Assembly (NCBI GenBank): GCA_003344405.1
Contig: NOWV01000004.1
Location: 930,001-994,000 of the forward strand
Origin: Trichoplax sp. H2
Lineage: Eukaryota; Placozoa; Uniplacotomia; Trichoplacea
DNA length: 64,000 nucleotides
Direction: 5' to 3'
The notes under the pieces were generated by a model that saw only the letters and a program-made list of their open reading frames with translations, did not search any database and was not told where the DNA came from. The position numbers and the translations under genes were made by a program. Numbering within the stretch: the stretch's first letter is position 1; each line of letters starts with the position of its first letter. Of this stretch, positions 32,339-44,766 are shown one piece after another.

Positions 32339-33560
32339 TTGTACTGTACGCTAGAGTGTACAGTGTACAATACTGTATACTATACATTGTACAGTACTGT
32401 ATTGTCACTGTTACAGTTGGGTACAGTACAGTACTGTACTGATAACACTGGTTGGGGTTCGGAACGACACTTGACTCCAATGCTCCAACACTACAGTACT
32501 GTACTTACGGTAAGTACAGTTACACTATACAGTACAGTACTGTACACTGTACCCTACCGTACATTGTACTGTGAACGCCACTGAAACGCCTTACTGTACT
32601 GTACAGTACACTGCTTTATACTGTATGGTTCATTAACCAGTCTTGGACAGTTGGATTTACGGACTACTGTACTAGAATTTGGGATTCGATTAGTCGACGA
32701 TTGTAATGTACTGTACAGTACCGTCATTGATTACTAGAAATATATCTGGTATTCTTCTAGTGGTCTATGAGTCTATGTAGTATCCGGAAAATTTTCTCTC
32801 CGTATGAAAGTAGTTTGGCGTTGATGACTTGGTCTTATTCTATTTTACTAAGTGCTGCTTGAAAGCAGTCATTAAATAACGTCATAAATATTTTTGAATT
32901 AATAGTAGTGAATAGGAATATAGAATCGGAAGATCTAAGTCATTATTTTTCCACATTTCGGCCTTATTTGGTCTGAAAAAGTCCTTGACTATACTCACTG
33001 TTACTATTGCTGAAGTGTACAGTACAATACTGTATTATTTTAATCTACTGTAGTTAGCTATTAGCTGGCTGTGAAATTGAAGAGGAATTGCCTTAAAGTA
33101 GAAATCGACCATTACGATCGTGGAGGTGATTTCTTTTATCGCTGTGATTCGGATTCGGATAGTATGTTAGTAGTATAGTTAGTATCAGTGCTCCCATACA
33201 ACCCAATTGTTGATTAATTAACGACTACAAGAAGAGGAGCTTCTCCTACTGTACTGTATTACCGGTAACAAGGATGCAAAATGTAGCCACACTAAATAAT
33301 GCTACAGTATGAATGTAGGAGTACTTACAGCTTGTTCTTTTAAGTCGTCCATCTCTATCAGCATACACTGTACAGTACTGTATTAACAGTAGGTGTGCTT
33401 TAATTAATGATGTACCATTGTTGATTTACGACTACAAGAAGAGGAGCTTTTCCTACTGTAGTGTATTACCGGTAACAAGGATGCAAAATACAGCCACACT
33501 AAATAATGCTACAGTATGAATGTAGGAGTACGTACTGTCCTGTACAGTGTACAGTATATT
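32339..33560. repeat. W-GTAC clusters between TMEM170 and the Cas-family gene
   Basis: Dense runs at 32340-32442, 32493-32600 and 32706-32721, with weaker ones at 33017-33032, 33249-33258, 33366-33382 and 33538-33556. The region lies between two divergently transcribed genes. It includes variants where the unit is ACTGTACACTGTAC, giving a 7-bp step in an otherwise 5-bp pattern. Confidence 0.85.
33206..33536 (+). repeat. Direct duplication of about 120 bp, period about 211 bp
   Basis: A block with ACTACAAGAAGAGGAGCTT at 33223 onward and ending ATGAATGTAGGAGTAC at about 33323 recurs at 33430-33532 with a few substitutions. Both copies contain ATTACCGGTAACAAGGATGC. Between them lies a W-GTAC run. 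No inverted termini or coding capacity are visible. Confidence 0.8.
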
Positions 33561-34093
33561 ACGTTTTTATTGATTAATTATTTACATTCACTTTTCAAGG
33601 CTCCCAGCATGTAGCTAAAGAAAAATTCTGAACGTGTCTTGTTATTATGCAAGTAACATCAAGAGGTATAAAAACTAAAGTATCAGTGGACTTTCAATGT
33701 TAATTGTATCGTTCGGTTCTGTATAAGGCTATTGTATTCGACGGCAAATTTGTCAATTGAATCGTTTATTTATTTTATTCCTATGGTATTAATAATTTTT
33801 TCTTTATTGTATGAACAGCGCTAGTACCCTAGGTATCTTAAGTATGCATAATAGTACTAATAGCGGTCAGTGCTTTCTACTTTTCTCAATTAGTGATCAT
33901 CGCGTACTGCTGTAAGGCTCGATCTACATCGCTAAATTCAATGCTATATAAAAAAATATAAAAATTGTAGATTTCAGTTGTGACTGTACATTACAGTTCT
34001 ATGCAAACTTGTTGTCATTAATTAACCTCTGTTATTACTTTACAGCCAATTACCACTGTGATCAGAAGTAACAATTTTTAGCAAAGAACCAAT

Positions 34094-37000
34094 ATGGCGA
34101 CAATCTCTTCAACAGTAAGTAAAATACTCAACTAACTTTACACGTTTGCCACAAATAGTGACTACAGCCACTATCATTTTAGATATGTTAAAATTGTAAT
34201 CACGCGAATGTAGTAGTAGCGATAATTAACACATGGCAAACACCAATTTTCAATGATTAACATCTACTTAACTACGAGTCATTTTATTAACTACTTAATA
34301 TATTTATTATTTAATTGAATTGTGTGATGAATTACATCAGATCCGGATTTAATTTTATTCCATTTCCGTTCTACATGATTATGATTTATAAAGTAAAAAG
34401 GCATATTAGTAAACACTTGGTAAAAAGTTCTGAGATTAAAATTGCAATGCTAGTGATTGATATTATATGCCGATAGTTGTAAGCACTAGTGTGGAACCTC
34501 CCTGGATTCGAGAGGTCCACAGCACTAGGTACAGCAATAGAGCGCAAATTTGTTGATTGAGTAATGATTAAAATTATATTGTATAATTTATAGATAATAT
34601 TCGAAATGTAGTCAATGACGGAGGGTAGCGGTATAGGGGGGTACGTTAAGATTTCTTCACTATATTTTACGGCTAGTATACTATAGAGAATTTTGGGTGC
34701 GTAGCTTATAAAGCAGTGTTTTTGGAGGTTCTCCAGATTTTGTGAATCACTACAATTACAAAAAGAAGGAACTGTAAAGTATACAGGATAACCCTTTTCA
34801 AATTATGGCTAAATTAGCAAAATACCGTCGGAGAACTTTATATAATCATTAGGCAGCTACTGCATAATCATGAACTGTTGAATACGAACGATGTTTTACT
34901 CCTGCAATGTTACTTAATTGATACTTAGTCTTATTAGCAATGTGCACCGGTCTGCAGAACTCATCGTTAGATACCCATGCTTTCAAAACATCATCGAATC
35001 ACAAAGTTATAAAACCACTCATCAATTATTTCATTTTATTATTGATTATTTTTTCGTCAGACTAATTTAAACTGAGATCTATTACTGTACTGTAGTTCAC
35101 TATTAAGTCCGCTTAAAGATCTAAATTGCTGTTACCCAAATCAAATCTTGATTTGATTGTAATCTGTTGCTAAATCGCTTTCAATTAAAAGATTAACACA
35201 CTCTATAATGTAATTACTTTATGTAAAAAATATCAGGATCAGCTTTACAGAACTAGATTGTTTATTAATTAATGCAATTTTATTACATCACTAGTGGAGT
35301 GTCCTTCATATGTTTTTTGTTAATACGGCAGTAAGTAAATGTGCAGTACTGTTGATCGTTAAAATACTCTGATAATTATACTAGTAAATATATATGATTA
35401 CTGTTAGCTATCAGTCGGTTAGATTTTTCAATGAATGTAAAAAGTATGATGCTGTAGATGTCTGGTTCTATTAAGCAATTATTTACATAGTAAACTGAAC
35501 GATTATTGTGTAATTGTGCGTAATTAATTTTATTCCAGAGCAATCTTCGAGCTATTGCACTCTATGATAATGTTGCTGAATCTCCTGATGAGTTAGAATT
35601 TACAAAAGGTGATACAGTAGAAGTTATCGAACGCAATCTTCCAAAATTAGATGGATGGTGGTTATGCCAGCGCAGAGGTAGAACTGGAATTGCTCCTGCC
35701 AATCGTTTGCAACTTGTAACTAATAGAGTTATAAATCGGAAAATAAGTAGTTCAGCCGAGAGTAAGCTTGGTATTACACGATCTACGACTAAAAATAGCA
35801 CTATGGCTGAAAAAACAGGTCAGAATTTTATATGTAAAGAGATAAAGTTATGATAAGCATTACATTAAGATGCGTTATCAGTTAATCAAATCCGCTATTG
35901 TTTACAAACCATAATCCATTTACAGGTGCTGATCGAAAACATTCAGTTCTCGATGGTGATCATCAGCAACATACCAGGCTTAATGCATCTTTTCATTCAG
36001 CGAATGATTATGATTATATCTCTGATAATTACAATAAGAGTGCTAATAAAGATAACCAAAAGATGAAGAGTATTGATTTGCCTGATTACGATGTTCCAGT
36101 TAGCAACGCTAATTCTTATTATCGTAAAGATAGTAAGAATGGATCCAGTAATACTGTGAATAGTAACTGCGCCCAGTCTCGAGATTTTGCAGATTATGAT
36201 GAAATCGAAGAACGGATTGACTACGATATACCAGAGTCAGTGAAGGACATCAAACAGCCTGATTACGATGTACCTACGCTTGCAGACCATAGAGAGGATC
36301 ACAAATCCGTTGAAGTGTCCGAGCAGCCTTCCTATGATATTCCTGTCTCTTATAGTGAGGATGCTCGTAAGGGTATCGCAACAGGTCTATACCATAACAA
36401 GAATGATGTAGGCCATAGTGAATTCCAATATGGCTACTCTGATATGGACAATAATCAAGATTATGATATTCCTGAAGCTAGGTGTGGATCTCAACTGCAT
36501 GAAATTGATATTAAGACAATGGATAAATCAATTAATCAGCCAGACTACGACATTCCGGACAGTCATGAAAGCGTTTTAGTTACTGATTCTAAAGATTGCA
36601 AAAGCGATGAAGTTGGAAATGCACAAATATTCCATCAAAAAGATTATGATATTTCTAGTCGGGATAGGTATGTGAGTGAAACTGTGTGTATGATACAGTA
36701 AAGAATACGAATTAAAATAAGATTAATTCTGTTAAATGAAATTTTTATTGCGACTTTATATAGCTTAAATCAGTGTTCCCAAGCCCCAAAGGAGGAGAAT
36801 AAAGTATTTCAATCTAAATCCGCCCTTGCCGTAGCTGCTGGTCCATCGTCAAAATTCAGAAATGAGCAACAAAGTGAATTACCCGTTGATACGATGATGA
36901 CTTTTAAAGCTGAAAATTACAAATACTCGGCAATTTATGCGCGATCGGAAGACTTCAGTACCAAAATATCAAAATGGAAGCAGCGTAGTAGCTCTTTCAA

Positions 37001-38162
37001 AGGAATTGATTTAAATATTTTAGTTGGATTGACCTATATCGATCATTTACAAAGGGAAATTTTCGATTGCTCAAAAAATTTAACAGGACATAAAAAATTA
37101 GGATGGCATACAGTATCTTCTCTGAAATCGACAATGAGAAGTATAAGAATTCACCTGAAAAAGCTGTATATGTATATTGTTGATTTTGTGGACGTCGGCA
37201 AGCGATCCTTAGTCAATTGTTATTACTCAAGTGATGAAGGTAAAGAAGTAGCTCGTGTACTCAAAGAAGGTCTTCACCAACTGGTTGAAATTAGAAATAC
37301 TATAAGTGAATCTTACAAGGAGTTAGATAGCATTAATTGGAAGATTGAATATATTTCTTCACAATATTCCGGGACTTTAGATAGGGTCATGCTAGTTACC
37401 AGTCAGATGCCCAAATTATGCAATGATTTTTTTTTATTAGTATTAAAAAATGCAGATATAATATTCGACAAAAATATTAGCGTCGGCTCGGAAAATTTTG
37501 TTGGTATTGAAGATCCTAAATTGGATTGTGATACGTACACTGATACAATCTTACAGAAGGTAATTTCAGATACCGTTAGTGAAAGAACTAGTGCGGTGAA
37601 AGAGAGCGAGAGTTTAGGTAAGCCTAGTTACAAGGTTGATCCCAATTTAGGTCAATCCTCAGCTAAAGAATCCATAACAACTTTTGTCGAGAAGAATTCG
37701 CCGAAACATACAGAAAGCAATATAGAAGAGAATACATCAGATAAGACCACCGAAGATCCTGAATTAATTACGATGATTTTCGATCAGCACGCATCAGAAT
37801 TTCAGCAAAAATTTCAGAGTCTTGGCGAAGAATTTAAAATTTTAGTGAAGTGCATTAGAGAACAAGAAGGAGTTAATGTAATATTGGAAGAAAGTAAGAA
37901 GATTATCGTTGGTGCTCATTCGCTGATTTTCGTAGCTGATTTTTGTAATGATCGCATACCTGATTGCGATGTGAAGCAGGAATTACAAAATCGCATTACA
38001 AAGTTAGTAGACGCAATTACTACATTTGCCTCTGCTGCTAAGAAGGCATCTGAAAATTACCCATCTAAAGATTCGTTACAAGGAATCGTCAGAGCTAGTA
38101 AAGATTTGTCAGCGATATCTAAGGAGCTAGTTATATATGCAACTAGTCTTAAAACGAAATAA
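34094..38162 (+). CDS. BCAR1: Cas-family (p130Cas/NEDD9-like) SH3 docking protein
   Basis: Adaptor at integrin adhesions; tyrosine-phosphorylated by FAK/Src kinases and docks Crk/Nck SH2 domains (family knowledge). Exons: 34094-34114, 35539-35818, 35926-36671, 36774-38162, total 2436 nt, 811 residues. The N-terminal SH3 (about 8-72) has the Cas signature ALYDNVAESPDELEFTKGD, DGWWLCQRRGRTGIAP and NRL. The substrate region (about 120-345) has six YDxP motifs (YDVP twice, YDIP four times) plus YDYI, YDEI and YDIS. A helical, serine-containing region follows (about 390-560), then a charged linker. The C-terminal FAT-like four-helix region (about 670-811) contains HSLIFVADFCNDRI and ends KELVIYATSLKTK. 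I see no YDYVHL Src-SH2 site and no RPLPSPP-type SH3 ligand. Exon 3 ends at a GTGAGT donor in phase 0; reading on would give a stop ten codons later. Confidence 0.93.
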
Positions 38163-40259
38163 CTACTGACACAGAGGTTGACGCGGACTAAAGATGCCGA
38201 TTCAACTGAAAAGTTCCAAATATGTTTTGTTGATATGATAAATACCCGTAAACTTTTATTAAAGCTATAAAAGTTTATATACCATACATAAGCGGTTTTA
38301 CTAGCGGATTAACTTAATTGTTGTAAATTATTAAAAATTGAATGGCCAAAAATTTTCAATTTCGTACAATTTTGTGGTTAGAATACTAATGTAAGCTGTA
38401 AATGGCTAATTGAAATCACCATTTTATTTGAGTAACTAAATTGTATCTGTTAATTAGTATTGGCATCGTTAAATGATGCTAACGTCAGAACTTACATAAT
38501 GAGTTTCTATTTATTTTTAATAAACGTGAAAGTAACGTGTAATTCAAATACTCTTCAGGTTTTTCTCATATTTTTTGATGCCATATAGATACTCGATGAA
38601 ACTATAAGTTTTTTGATTACGATTTGTGTTTATAGTTAAATTTTATAAAAATTGTAATTAGTGATGTAATGATTAATAAATCGTACGTAACGATCCAATC
38701 GTCTTCGTAACCGTAGGCATATATATATATGATTAGACTAGCTGAATTATCTAAGAAATTTTAACAAAATGTTGCTTAATAGCCTATTCTTAAAATATGA
38801 CATTTTAATAAATATCGATGGTATGTATATGTATATATAATGTATGGGTACTAGCATATAGGATATTTTACATTTTGCATTAAAAACTTTTCTACTATAA
38901 TCTACAGATATCAGGTAAGACACTATATTATTGAACTATTTTTGAAGCGATAATTGTTTAATTTTGGAGACTGCATATAATATATCAACTTATCGTATAC
39001 CAAAGTACTTTGAAATTTGAGCGTCAGCTCAGCTAATGAAGGCGCTAATTTGGTCTTAAATTAAAGGATTACTGTATTGGTTCGTATTAGATATTTTATC
39101 TTTCTCACTAAATTTGAATTTGATATAGATAGTTTTGCATTGTCTGCTTTGCACCATGTAATAGAGACTCCATAATATCAGTAGTAAGCCATTAAGTATG
39201 TTGTAGCACAATACAATATGTTGTACATTTCAAGTGCAAATTACAGTCTAACAAATTATAAATTCTGATGTTATTCGTTCAAATGTACAGTATAAGAAGA
39301 TTAAGTACGAAGACGGCATTCTATTGTGTACACAGTACACGTATATAGCGACTACAGTATAACGTAACTACTGTATTAACGAACATAGCACATCAATTTT
39401 ACGGGAGTATCATAAATAAAATTTGATTTACAGATTTAGAATAAAAGTGTTTTCTAAGTTTTTAGTATAGAAAGATTTTGTAATGCGAAAAAGTACACGA
39501 GTTTTACAATAATTTTTGGCGAGAATAAAAAATACCATTTAAACAAATATGCCAGACAATGAATAGCAATACATTTATGTATGATATAGGTGCATCACAG
39601 GCTCATTTGCACTGGGATATCTGGCAATCTGCCTATAAACTTAAGAATTTAATTGTTGTTACAAAGGAATAAGCCTGCATGATATTTTATATAAAAAAAT
39701 AGAATGCTGATCGTTTATAGCCTCCTGTAAACGAAGGGTTACTACAGAGTTGATAGCCAGTGTTAAGGGTGTAAATTATTCTTTGTTGATGGTATGTCGT
39801 AGCAATTACAGCAGTGTCGACCATTAATACCGTAAGTGCTGTATAGAACCGAAATAGCCAAAGGAAAAGCGATTTACATGGCTAAATTATATTATTTGTA
39901 TTCAAGCCTGATATCATTGCCATATTAGCAAGGTCCATTTGATTAGAAGTAGAATTAAAATATTATAATTATGAGAGGTATGGCTCCTGAAGCATACTTG
40001 TCAGATCTGAAAGGTATCTTACCGTTAATACAGTACATTACATCTTAAGTTAGTGGTTGCTTGCAGTGGCAGCTTAAAATTTTATTAGACAAATAATGAT
40101 GTGCCTGGGTAACATCTACGTATATTTTTTACGGATGGCATACGACTGTATGATATATGTATATGTGATTACAATTCATGATGTGATATCAATATCTATC
40201 AATACACGGACATGCAGAGTGGTCTATTCACACTCATATTAGCATTTGGATATAATCTT
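38163..40259. other. Tail-to-tail intergenic DNA, Cas-family gene and SMIM13
   Basis: About 2.1 kb of AT-rich DNA with no exon-like segment. Only isolated GTACA/ACAGTAC motifs occur, with no array. Confidence 0.6.
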
Positions 40260-41312
40260 TCATCGTTTTTTTACTTGATCTTTGACTTTGGGTCCTTCAA
40301 ACAATAACTCTCGTATGAACTGAAATCGCTGTAGAAAGAACTTCCATACAATGTACCAACCTACAGGAAATGATGATAACAATATCAGATGAATAGTTTA
40401 AGTACTTGATATCTTTAAGCAATCTGTACTGTACGAGTAGTGTATACTTGCACTACAGTATTAATTATTGAATAAACTCCCAGATCCTCCTATTTATCAT
40501 TCTATTGCCAATAAAATTGTCTTAATTAACAGTAACGGCTTCAATCTTAGTAGTAACTTAAAATTCAAATTTCGGAGCATTCAGGAATGGTCTGGAATAT
40601 AATATTACTTAAAGAGCAATCAGCAATCACTTGCTTAAAAAGATACTACAGTAACTTTCGTCTTGCAGAAGAGCTATGCGTAAATGAATAAATAATAACA
40701 GAAACATGTTTACAGAATCAACGACCTCGATTTGGAACGACATTCGAGTTAGCTATCAGAGATCTGATATGGACAGTATATGACAAGCACACGGATATCG
40801 TATATCGCTTAAGTAACTCTATTGTATACTGTAGTGTGCCATGGAGTATTCAATGTTGCATTTTCAATTGTAGCAATAGCAAATTTAAATTGACATTTCA
40901 TAAAATTGCAAAGTGTAAGATGCAATGAAGACAGTAACTACACTGTAATGTCCAGAGCATCAAAGCGTAGCTTGATAATCGACCTTTTCTGTTAAAGGTC
41001 CGTAAGTAACTGAAAGTTAGTTGTATCATAGTATCGATTTGATTAATACAATCCCGTTTTGGTCTCTCCGTCCGATGATCTAAACTTCACTATCATCCTG
41101 ACAAGGATAAGGATGACCAATACATATCGAATAGTTTAGAAACAAGTACTAGTTAAATGGTACCATTTACAGTACAGTACCAGCTTAGCTATCAGCGAAT
41201 AAAATTTTTAGGTAATCTGTATGTTGTACGTACACACAAATACAACCAGGAATACCATCAACAGTGATATTATAATCGTAAAGGCAGCAATAAAGATATC
41301 TGTGATAGCCAT
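40260..41312 (-). CDS. SMIM13: Small integral membrane protein 13
   Basis: Single-pass microprotein of unknown function. Exons 41234-41312 and 40260-40360 give 180 nt and 59 residues. The N-terminal helix (TDIFIAAFTIIISLLMVFLV) is followed by a conserved aromatic and basic juxtamembrane block, CWYIVWKFFLQRFQFIRELL, which matches the vertebrate block around 'GWYFVWHLFLSKFKFLRELV'. It ends after DQVKKR. The vertebrate protein has a longer acidic and arginine-rich tail that is absent here. The donor is T|GTACGT and the acceptor CTGTAG, phase 1, with an 873-bp intron. Its start lies 453 bp from the divergent CFDP1 start, so the two may share a promoter region. Confidence 0.85.
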
Positions 41313-41565
41313 AAGTCGAGTTAATTTGAACTTTGAAGGTATAATATAGTACTTTTAGTTCACTGTCAGTTTATTCATTGGAAGTCTTCAGTTTTGATCG
41401 AGGTCCACGTACTCCATGATCGGTTTGATGGATTCGACGCTCCACTTACACTATAGTTTACAACACTCGACTGCTGCACAATATTGCGATAGCAGCTTAC
41501 AGTATAACATTTGAATATAATTTAACAGCTTTTGTATGAGCTCTGAAATACCCGATTTCAGTCCA

Positions 41566-41625
41566 GTACTGTACTCAACCGACATGGCTGTACTGTATAC
41601 TGTACTGTACATGCTATACAGTGAC
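41566..41625. repeat. W-GTAC cluster between SMIM13 and CFDP1
   Basis: A short cluster (CAGTACTGTACTC, then TACTGTATACTGTACTGTACATG) between two head-to-head genes; a single CAGTACAGTAC lies at 41170-41180. The cluster lies about 140-200 bp upstream of the CFDP1 start. Confidence 0.75.
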
Positions 41626-41764
41626 AGAGTTACACTACATTTAAAAAGGTGTTCTACTGAACGGCGCAGTTCAAGTGGAGATCATAGAGTTATACACGGA
41701 CAGTGCTTACATTTGTGAACAACTTGAAAGTTTTACTACTAAGTGTTAACATTCTGAACGTGAA

Positions 41765-43941
41765 ATGAGCCACCTAATCGACGATTTATCTTCTGAAGAC
41801 GATGAAGATTACGTACCGTCAGGTAAAAATAGCAGTACAATCTATTGTAGGTATAGTAACATGCATTTACAAATTGACTACGAAGAGTGCATTACTGATT
41901 GCTTATACAATTACAGTACTATACACGTTCACTTTGAGAGGAATTACCGTGTAATGTTGTGAATCACACTCTTGTGATTAATCTAGAGCCAAGGCGATTA
42001 ATTCAAACAAATTTGTCTTCTAAGTTAATTAGTTTTAATAATAAAATCAACAATTTCATTCTTTATGATTAGTTTAACCTTAACAAGTTTAATAACTCAT
42101 TCTATAATTTGGAATATTTACGGTACTGTGCGGATTTGTACAGTACGTATATGCAGTATATTGATTTTGCGATTAATAATGTAACAGAAGAAAGTGAAGA
42201 GGAAGAGGAAAGTATCAAGTCAGATAAGAAAAGGAAACGTATATCGGCTACCTCAAAAGTTACTAGACGGGGGTAAGCGTTATATTGAAATATGCATATA
42301 ACTAATTGACAATTTATTTTGTAGTAAAGTGTGCTAATTAGTAATACTTGACATTATAATTTTTTAGAAGAAGTGGTGGTATAAAATTGGATAATGACAA
42401 CAGTGATCATGATTTAGAAAATAAAACTGAATCAGATGTTAGCAGCGATAGCAATAATAGTGAGAGTTTAACAGATAAGGCAAAAAAATTAAGATCGGAA
42501 AAAGAAGACGAGAGAATAAAGCAGCTGTGGCAAAATGTTAAATGTGATGTCAATCGTGAGGAGAAAGAGAGAGCTACAACGAGTACCATTCTCAATTTAG
42601 AAGTAATATTAAGTGAAGAAAGAATTGCAGCTTTATTTTTATTTCTTCATAACCATTAATTATGATATTATTTTTAAAATATGATAATACACATCTTATT
42701 GCGATGCTATTAAACATCATCTGAAGCAATTTTTATTACTTATGGATTTATGATTTTTTAGACTAAACCTGCTGAAGATGCAAGTATAAATATATCTAAT
42801 AAATATATGTTTGCCGGGGACGAGGCTAAGTATGAATGAGCTAAATAAATATGTTCATATAGTAATTGCATCTGCGTAAAAATTGAAGAAGAAACTATTA
42901 TTTCCATACTTTATCTAAATTTTGATACTGTGCACGTTTGGGACATTCTGGATAAATCAGATTATAGTAATTGACTTCATTATTTAGTACTTTGGAGTAT
43001 AAATTTTTTATTGATGTATTCAATGAATAGGATCTCGGATAATCCTATAAGTTTTGGTAAAAGTATGCTATCAAAGAATATATCCGCTAGGTAATGTAGC
43101 CAACTTGAATCGGCCATTCGATATTTCTACAGATTGCTAGCTGAATGTGAAATTAGATTTTTAAATAACTAAGTAACAAAGAGATTACAAAAATATTCTA
43201 AATACTAGTATACGTCACCAGAGGAATTACATGTTTTGAATGTTACATACGGTTTCTGACTTCTAACAACATCTCATATACTGTATAACTCATAAGTAAG
43301 AAACCGTCCTTAGGAAGCCTACTGGGACAACTAGGAAAAAAACAAAAGCTAACTACCTTGGTTAGTCGCTTTGTATCTTTCAAACCATTCTTTAGATAGC
43401 TTGCCAACATTGTTAGTTACTATCAAAAATTATGAACATTTCTGTGTAACAGGAAAAGTCAAAACTTGACTGGGAAGGTTTTAAGAGTAAAGAAGGCATT
43501 GAAGATGAGCTGAAGTATCATAATAAGGATGGGTTAGTAAATGAGATTAGAATCTGTTAAAATGGATAATTAAATTTAGTAATGTCTTGTTCTATGACTA
43601 AAAACATATATAGAAATAGCATAGTTAAAATAGTGATAGTTTCTGTACTTAAGCTATCATGACCTCTTGTGTCAATTATTATATAGCTTATGGAAATCTT
43701 TAAGTAGAATATTAAATTCAGAAAAGTATTATAATTGTAATAATTCCCTTAGATTGCTTTAAAGATTATCTTGTTTCAGTAATGTAATAGACTCGTAGCT
43801 TGGCATAATGCGGCTATATTTAAGCTACTAACTTTATCCTATTTTATATCTAGATACTTGGAACGTCAGGATTTTCTACAGAAGGTTAATGAAAAGCAGT
43901 TCGAAATTGAGAAAAGCTTGCGCTTTAGTTCTAAAAAATAG
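41765..43941 (+). CDS. CFDP1: Craniofacial development protein 1 / BCNT family
   Basis: Nuclear acidic protein; the yeast relative Swc5 is part of the SWR1 complex that exchanges H2A.Z (family knowledge). Exons: 41765-41822, 42188-42272, 42368-42602, 42762-42829, 43031-43062, 43335-43360, 43453-43532, 43854-43941, total 672 nt, 223 residues, all phases joining. The acidic N-terminus (SSEDDEDYVPS, then EESEEEEES) is followed by a basic patch KKRKR. Then come the ERIKQLWQNVK segment and MFAGDEAK. The C-terminal BCNT domain contains KKQKLTTLEKSKLDWEGFKS and ends in GYLERQDFLQKVNEKQFEIE plus a short basic tail. The two tiny middle exons (32 and 26 nt) rest on homology to 'GKIGAKKQKMSTLEKSKLDW' and on phase, so their borders are less certain. 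Shorter than the vertebrate protein (about 299), mainly in the acidic half. Confidence 0.88.
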
Positions 43942-44600
43942 TGATTCCATGTAACATTTTACAATTATCATCCAGAAGGCATGTTACCGTTAGGCTCACT
44001 TACTGAGTGAATACCAATTACTGTATACCCACTCTGAAAAGATGTATTGAAATTTAGTATAATATCATACAAATAGATTTTATTTATGAAATGAGCTATT
44101 TCGTCGGATTAAATATCTTTACATCAGTTACATTGTACAGTTTAACATTCACTTTAACATTTTGTAATTGTACAATAGCAAATATTTATGTAGATATTAA
44201 AGTATAGATTGTGTGCAACTATTATGTACCTGCAATGCGTATTCGTTAGGAGTCATGTAGATATGATTTTAGTAAATGCCAATTCAGATATGCTAATATA
44301 CACTAGTCTGAACTCTTGATGTATCATGAACGCTGCAGCTAAATTTGGAACTGGTTTATCGTTAAATTATGCAGTTGTACAGTATTTCAGTTATTGATGA
44401 AATACTTCCCATGTACAGTATGATCACGCATATACATTGGATAGTAGATTAATGCTTTAATTCAATGTTGGCATGAGTGGCTTTGCTATTATATGAGCAT
44501 GTACATACGAATATTACTGTACCTTTTGCATACGATTTTGATGTTGTAGCCTTCTTGGTCACTATGAACTATACTCAGTGCTGTACTGCGTACGCCGATC
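43942..44600. other. Intergenic DNA, CFDP1 to NUDCD1
   Basis: CFDP1 3' region followed by the NUDCD1 promoter side. I see no exon. GTACAGTA motifs become frequent only in the last 250 bp before the array at 44612. Confidence 0.55.
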
Positions 44601-44611
44601 AAAATCACTAC

Positions 44612-44690
44612 TACAGTACTGTACAGTATCAGTATCATACAGTACAGTACAGTACATACCGTACGGTACGCGTTCTGTACTGTACAGTAT
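44612..44690. repeat. W-GTAC cluster upstream of NUDCD1
   Basis: Runs CAGTACTGTACAGTA, then ATACAGTACAGTACAGTACA and TCTGTACTGTACAGTA, ending about 75 bp before the NUDCD1 start codon. This is one of the closest array-to-ATG spacings in the window. Confidence 0.85.
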
Positions 44691-44766
44691 TTCGGAAGGC
44701 AGCATTGATGAGCTTGTGCAGGAGTGCTGCTGACACAATAGTAGTCGTTGGATTACTTTACCGAAA

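Noticed and set aside
43063-43090. Longer version of CFDP1 exon 5 ending at CTAG|GTAATG
   Set aside because: It ends in a phase that breaks the next exon (KKQKLTTL); the GTATGC donor at 43063 restores the frame through the whole gene.
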